Part shown: positions 21,254 to 22,620 of the stretch, one piece after another
Layout of the letters: every line of letters begins with the position of its first letter
How positions within the stretch are numbered: position 1 is the first letter of the stretch
Virus record (IMG/VR): IMGVR_UViG_3300042731_005119
Span: 1-22,620 of that record
Length of the DNA stretch: 22,620 nt
Strand: one strand, 5' to 3'
Source: a virus
Position numbers and translations under genes: made by a program
Notes under the pieces: generated by a model
The model's database searches: none
The model's input: the letters and a program-made list of their open reading frames with translations, nothing else
What the model was told of the DNA's origin: nothing

Positions 21254-21814
21254 ATGAGTAAAAAATTGATTTTTGACATTGAAAGTGATGGTCTTTTTGG
21301 TAAGGGTTTTGCATATGCTTATGTGAAACTTGATGAAAATAATAACATCATCGAACTTGACTCTTGTATGAGTCAAATTGAAGTAAAAGATGAGTGGGTA
21401 AGACAAAATGTTTTACCAATGCGTACGTTAAAAAACGTACATACAAATAAAGCTTTAAGAAATTCATTCTTTGAAGTTCTGAAAAAATCTAAAGATTGTC
21501 AAATTTGGGGAGATGTTGTTTTTCCAGTTGAAACAAATTTTCTTGAAGAAGTAGCGAATGATGATATAGAATCAAGAAAGTTTGAAATGCCATATCCTTT
21601 ATTTGATATTTCAACTATTAGGGATATAAACATACCGAGGATAAAAACATTTAATGAGGATATGTATAAGCTATATCCTCAGTTAATAAATTCGCTAAGT
21701 GTATACAATCTAAAAGAACACAATCCGCTACACGACGTGTTAGCAAGTACTTACTTGCTAACACATAACAAAAATATAATTAATTATTATATTGATAATT
21801 TAATAAACTTATAG
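21254..21814 (+). CDS. DEDDh-family 3'-5' exonuclease (DnaQ/RNase T-like)
   Basis: 186 residues. FDIESDG supplies Asp8 and Glu10 (Exo I). The middle WGDVVFPVETNFL with the aspartate region is Exo II-like. HNPLHDVLAS gives His156 and Asp161 with the H-x4-D spacing of the DEDDh class (Exo III). It removes nucleotides from 3' ends of DNA or RNA using two metal ions. In phages of this type it may serve proofreading, recombination or host nucleic acid breakdown. It has a normal early ribosome binding site (ACTAAAGGAGATT) and is the last gene before the terminator at 21825. The coding DNA carries four perfect hairpins, including a 13-bp one at 21737-21764. Confidence 0.75.
   Translation: MSKKLIFDIESDGLFGKGFAYAYVKLDENNNIIELDSCMSQIEVKDEWVRQNVLPMRTLKNVHTNKALRNSFFEVLKKSKDCQIWGDVVFPVETNFLEEVANDDIESRKFEMPYPLFDISTIRDINIPRIKTFNEDMYKLYPQLINSLSVYNLKEHNPLHDVLASTYLLTHNKNIINYYIDNLINL
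21737..21764. other. 13-bp perfect palindrome in the exonuclease gene
   Basis: GTGTTAGCAAGTA (21737-21749), CT, TACTTGCTAACAC (21752-21764). It is centred on the codons after the Exo III motif. As RNA it would fold into a very stable hairpin with a small loop; as DNA it is a near-perfect protein site. Confidence 0.6.
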
Positions 21815-21824
21815 AATAATATAC

Positions 21825-21854
21825 AAAAAAGACATATGCCCATATGTCTTTTTT
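21825..21854 (+). terminator. Strong bidirectional terminator ending the early operon
   Basis: AAAAAAGACATATG (21825-21838), CC, CATATGTCTTTTTT (21841-21854): a perfect 14-bp stem ending in six T residues, 11 bases after the exonuclease stop. The A run serves the other strand. Confidence 0.9.
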
Positions 21855-22016
21855 GTTTTTTACATAGTTAAATACAATCCTCTATTTTCAGCACTTCCAA
21901 AACTCAATTTTCTATATTCAATTTTGTAGCGATTCTATTTTATTTTTTCGTACAAGTATACGTTAGAAAAAACTGTGGGTCTAGAAATGATTATTAATTT
22001 TCATGAATTGTACTAT

Positions 22017-22123
22017 AAACCAGTAATAACGCTGGATAGAATGTGTTTTTGTAAAACACAGTGTTAACGCTGGTTTCGCGGAGTGGTAAAAAATCTTTAG
22101 AAAATCACCTAGATTTTTTTACC
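22017..22123. other. Structured non-coding element between early operon and replication genes
   Basis: AAACCAG (22017-22023) closes on CTGGTTT (22070-22076). Inside are a perfect TGTGTTTT-TGT-AAAACACA hairpin (22042-22060) and two TAACGCTGG direct repeats (22027, 22065). A second hairpin, GGTAAAAAATCT (22085-22096) with AGATTTTTTTACC (22111-22123, one bulge), follows. No gene lies between 21855 and 22215; the first 160 bases show nothing clear. The structure could be a regulatory RNA, a 5' leader, or an origin or packaging element. Confidence 0.5.
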
Positions 22124-22153
22124 TGGATATTTTTAAAAGCTTAATTTAATTTG

Positions 22154-22199
22154 TTGACTTACTTAAAAAGTTATGTAATAATATATTTAATATATTATT
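22154..22199 (+). promoter_or_regulatory. Promoter with AT-rich operator over the -10
   Basis: TTGACT (22154-22159) is followed after 16 bases by TAATAA (22176-22181), preceded by TG-type bases. A perfect 10-bp dyad, AATAATATAT (22177-22186), TTA, ATATATTATT (22190-22199), covers the -10 and start. The RHH gene follows at once, so autoregulation is likely. Confidence 0.6.
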
Positions 22200-22215
22200 T
22201 AAAGGAGGCTTTTAT

Positions 22216-22368
22216 ATGAAAGTAAAAGAAAAGGTTATCAGAAAAACAATTTCTATTTATCCTAAGATAAATAGACAAATTAAAACTATTGCCAAAAAAT
22301 ACCAACGGTCAGAAAGTGAAATTATAAAAATAGCAATAGAAAAATTATTAGAAGAAGAAGAAAATTGA
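22216..22368 (+). CDS. Second ribbon-helix-helix protein (CopG-like)
   Basis: 50 residues: RKTISIYPKI as the DNA-contacting strand, helix A (NRQIKTIAKKYQRS), helix B (ESEIIKIAIEKLLEEEEN). AAAGGAGG (22200-22207) precedes the ATG. Its place before a replication gene recalls CopG-type copy-control proteins that repress the cop-rep promoter. The dyad at 22177 and the phased AAATCAATAT repeats downstream are the natural candidate sites. It is only distantly like the RHH protein at 14305. Confidence 0.78.
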   Translation: MKVKEKVIRKTISIYPKINRQIKTIAKKYQRSESEIIKIAIEKLLEEEEN

Positions 22369-22437
22369 ATTATTTTGTCGGTAATAGTAAAATAAAAGAG
22401 AAAATAATCGCCCTGGTTCTCAGGACGAAATAACCTT

Positions 22438-22500
22438 AATATTGATTTGTATAATGATTATAACATGCAAATCAATATAAATCAATATAAATCAATATAA
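22438..22500. repeat. Phased 10-bp iterons before the replication gene
   Basis: ATCAATATAA is repeated three times without gap (22471-22500); with the two preceding bases the unit is AAATCAATAT. AATATTGATTT (22438-22448) is an inverted copy. The period of 10 puts all sites on the same DNA face. They may be iterons for initiation or an array for the adjacent RHH regulator. A small hairpin (CCTG/CAGG, about 22413-22426) lies just upstream. Confidence 0.7.
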
Positions 22501-22521
22501 CAAGCTAAGGAGATGATTTTA

Positions 22522-22620
22522 TTGGGAGAAAAAAGATATTTTTGGTTACAGTTGCCTACTGATTTTTTCAAAGATAGAGTTATGAAAAAATTAAAGAGGA
22601 TGGCTGGTGGTACAACTTAC
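22522..22620 (+). CDS. Phage replisome organizer, DnaD-like (3' truncated)
   Basis: Only the first 33 residues are visible: MGEKRYFWLQLPTDFF then KDRVMKKLKRMAGG. Start (L/I)-K-LP-dFF----i--L---pgG is the typical opening of the N-terminal domain of Gram-positive phage replisome organizers, a winged helix that binds the phage origin and loads the helicase. AAGGAG (22507-22512) suits TTG 22522; the in-frame ATG 22513 directly abuts the site. Being preceded by iterons and an RHH regulator supports the call. The gene continues past the window. Confidence 0.75.
   Translation, partial: MGEKRYFWLQLPTDFFKDRVMKKLKRMAGGTTY

Noticed and set aside
22471-22500. CRISPR-like array
   Set aside because: Units are 10 bp with no spacers; these are iterons or operator repeats.
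1-22620. tRNA genes, insertion sequences, toxin-antitoxin pairs
   Set aside because: I looked for tRNA arms, transposase motifs and antitoxin/toxin gene pairs and saw none; the RHH genes have no toxin-like partner next to them.

Overview
The window is AT-rich, with strong AGGAGG/AAAGGAG ribosome binding sites, frequent AGA/ATA codons and a phage-type group I intron. This points to a low-GC Bacillota host, probably Clostridium-like (inferred from composition only). It reads as most of a short-tailed (podovirus-like) temperate phage that carries plasmid-like and conjugation-like genes. No terminase, portal or capsid gene is in view, so upstream late genes and downstream replication genes lie outside.

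Bases 1-13848 are one late, plus-strand virion operon. It holds a 5'-truncated repeat-rich structural protein, two small genes, a tail adaptor (T7 gp11/P22 gp4 type), a tail nozzle (T7 gp12/P22 gp10 type), a paralogue of the first protein's C-terminal domain, an NlpC/P60 protein, a group I intron, an SLT lytic transglycosylase, a 1491-residue DNA-ejection-type protein with an HEXXH motif and an LPD38-like region, an XhlA-like holin and a beta-helix tailspike. A bidirectional terminator closes it.

Bases 14126-17441 form a second plus-strand module. A sigma-A promoter with an overlapping palindrome leads into a 23-codon leader with an attenuator-like hairpin, then a ribbon-helix-helix (RHH) regulator. 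A cluster of four perfect inverted repeats follows, then a TcpD-like membrane protein, an unknown protein and an FtsK/TcpA/TraB-type DNA translocase. The translocase gene contains four copies of GTTATGACCTT. RHH protein, structured DNA, TcpD-like protein and FtsK-type pump together look like a DNA-transfer module, but no relaxase is visible.

Bases 17431-18003 (minus strand) encode a very short tyrosine recombinase behind a terminator. About 1 kb of non-coding DNA follows, with recombinase- or regulator-like dyads and a perfect DnaA box, a good candidate for a plasmid-type origin or attachment region.

Bases 18963-21854 are an early operon of small, mostly unrecognised proteins, plus an Xre-type regulator and a DEDDh exonuclease. 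It has strikingly uniform ribosome-binding cassettes and many perfect hairpins inside coding sequence. A strong terminator ends it. The last part has a structured non-coding element, a second RHH gene under an operator-overlapped promoter, helically phased 10-bp iterons, and the start of a replisome-organizer (DnaD-like) gene.
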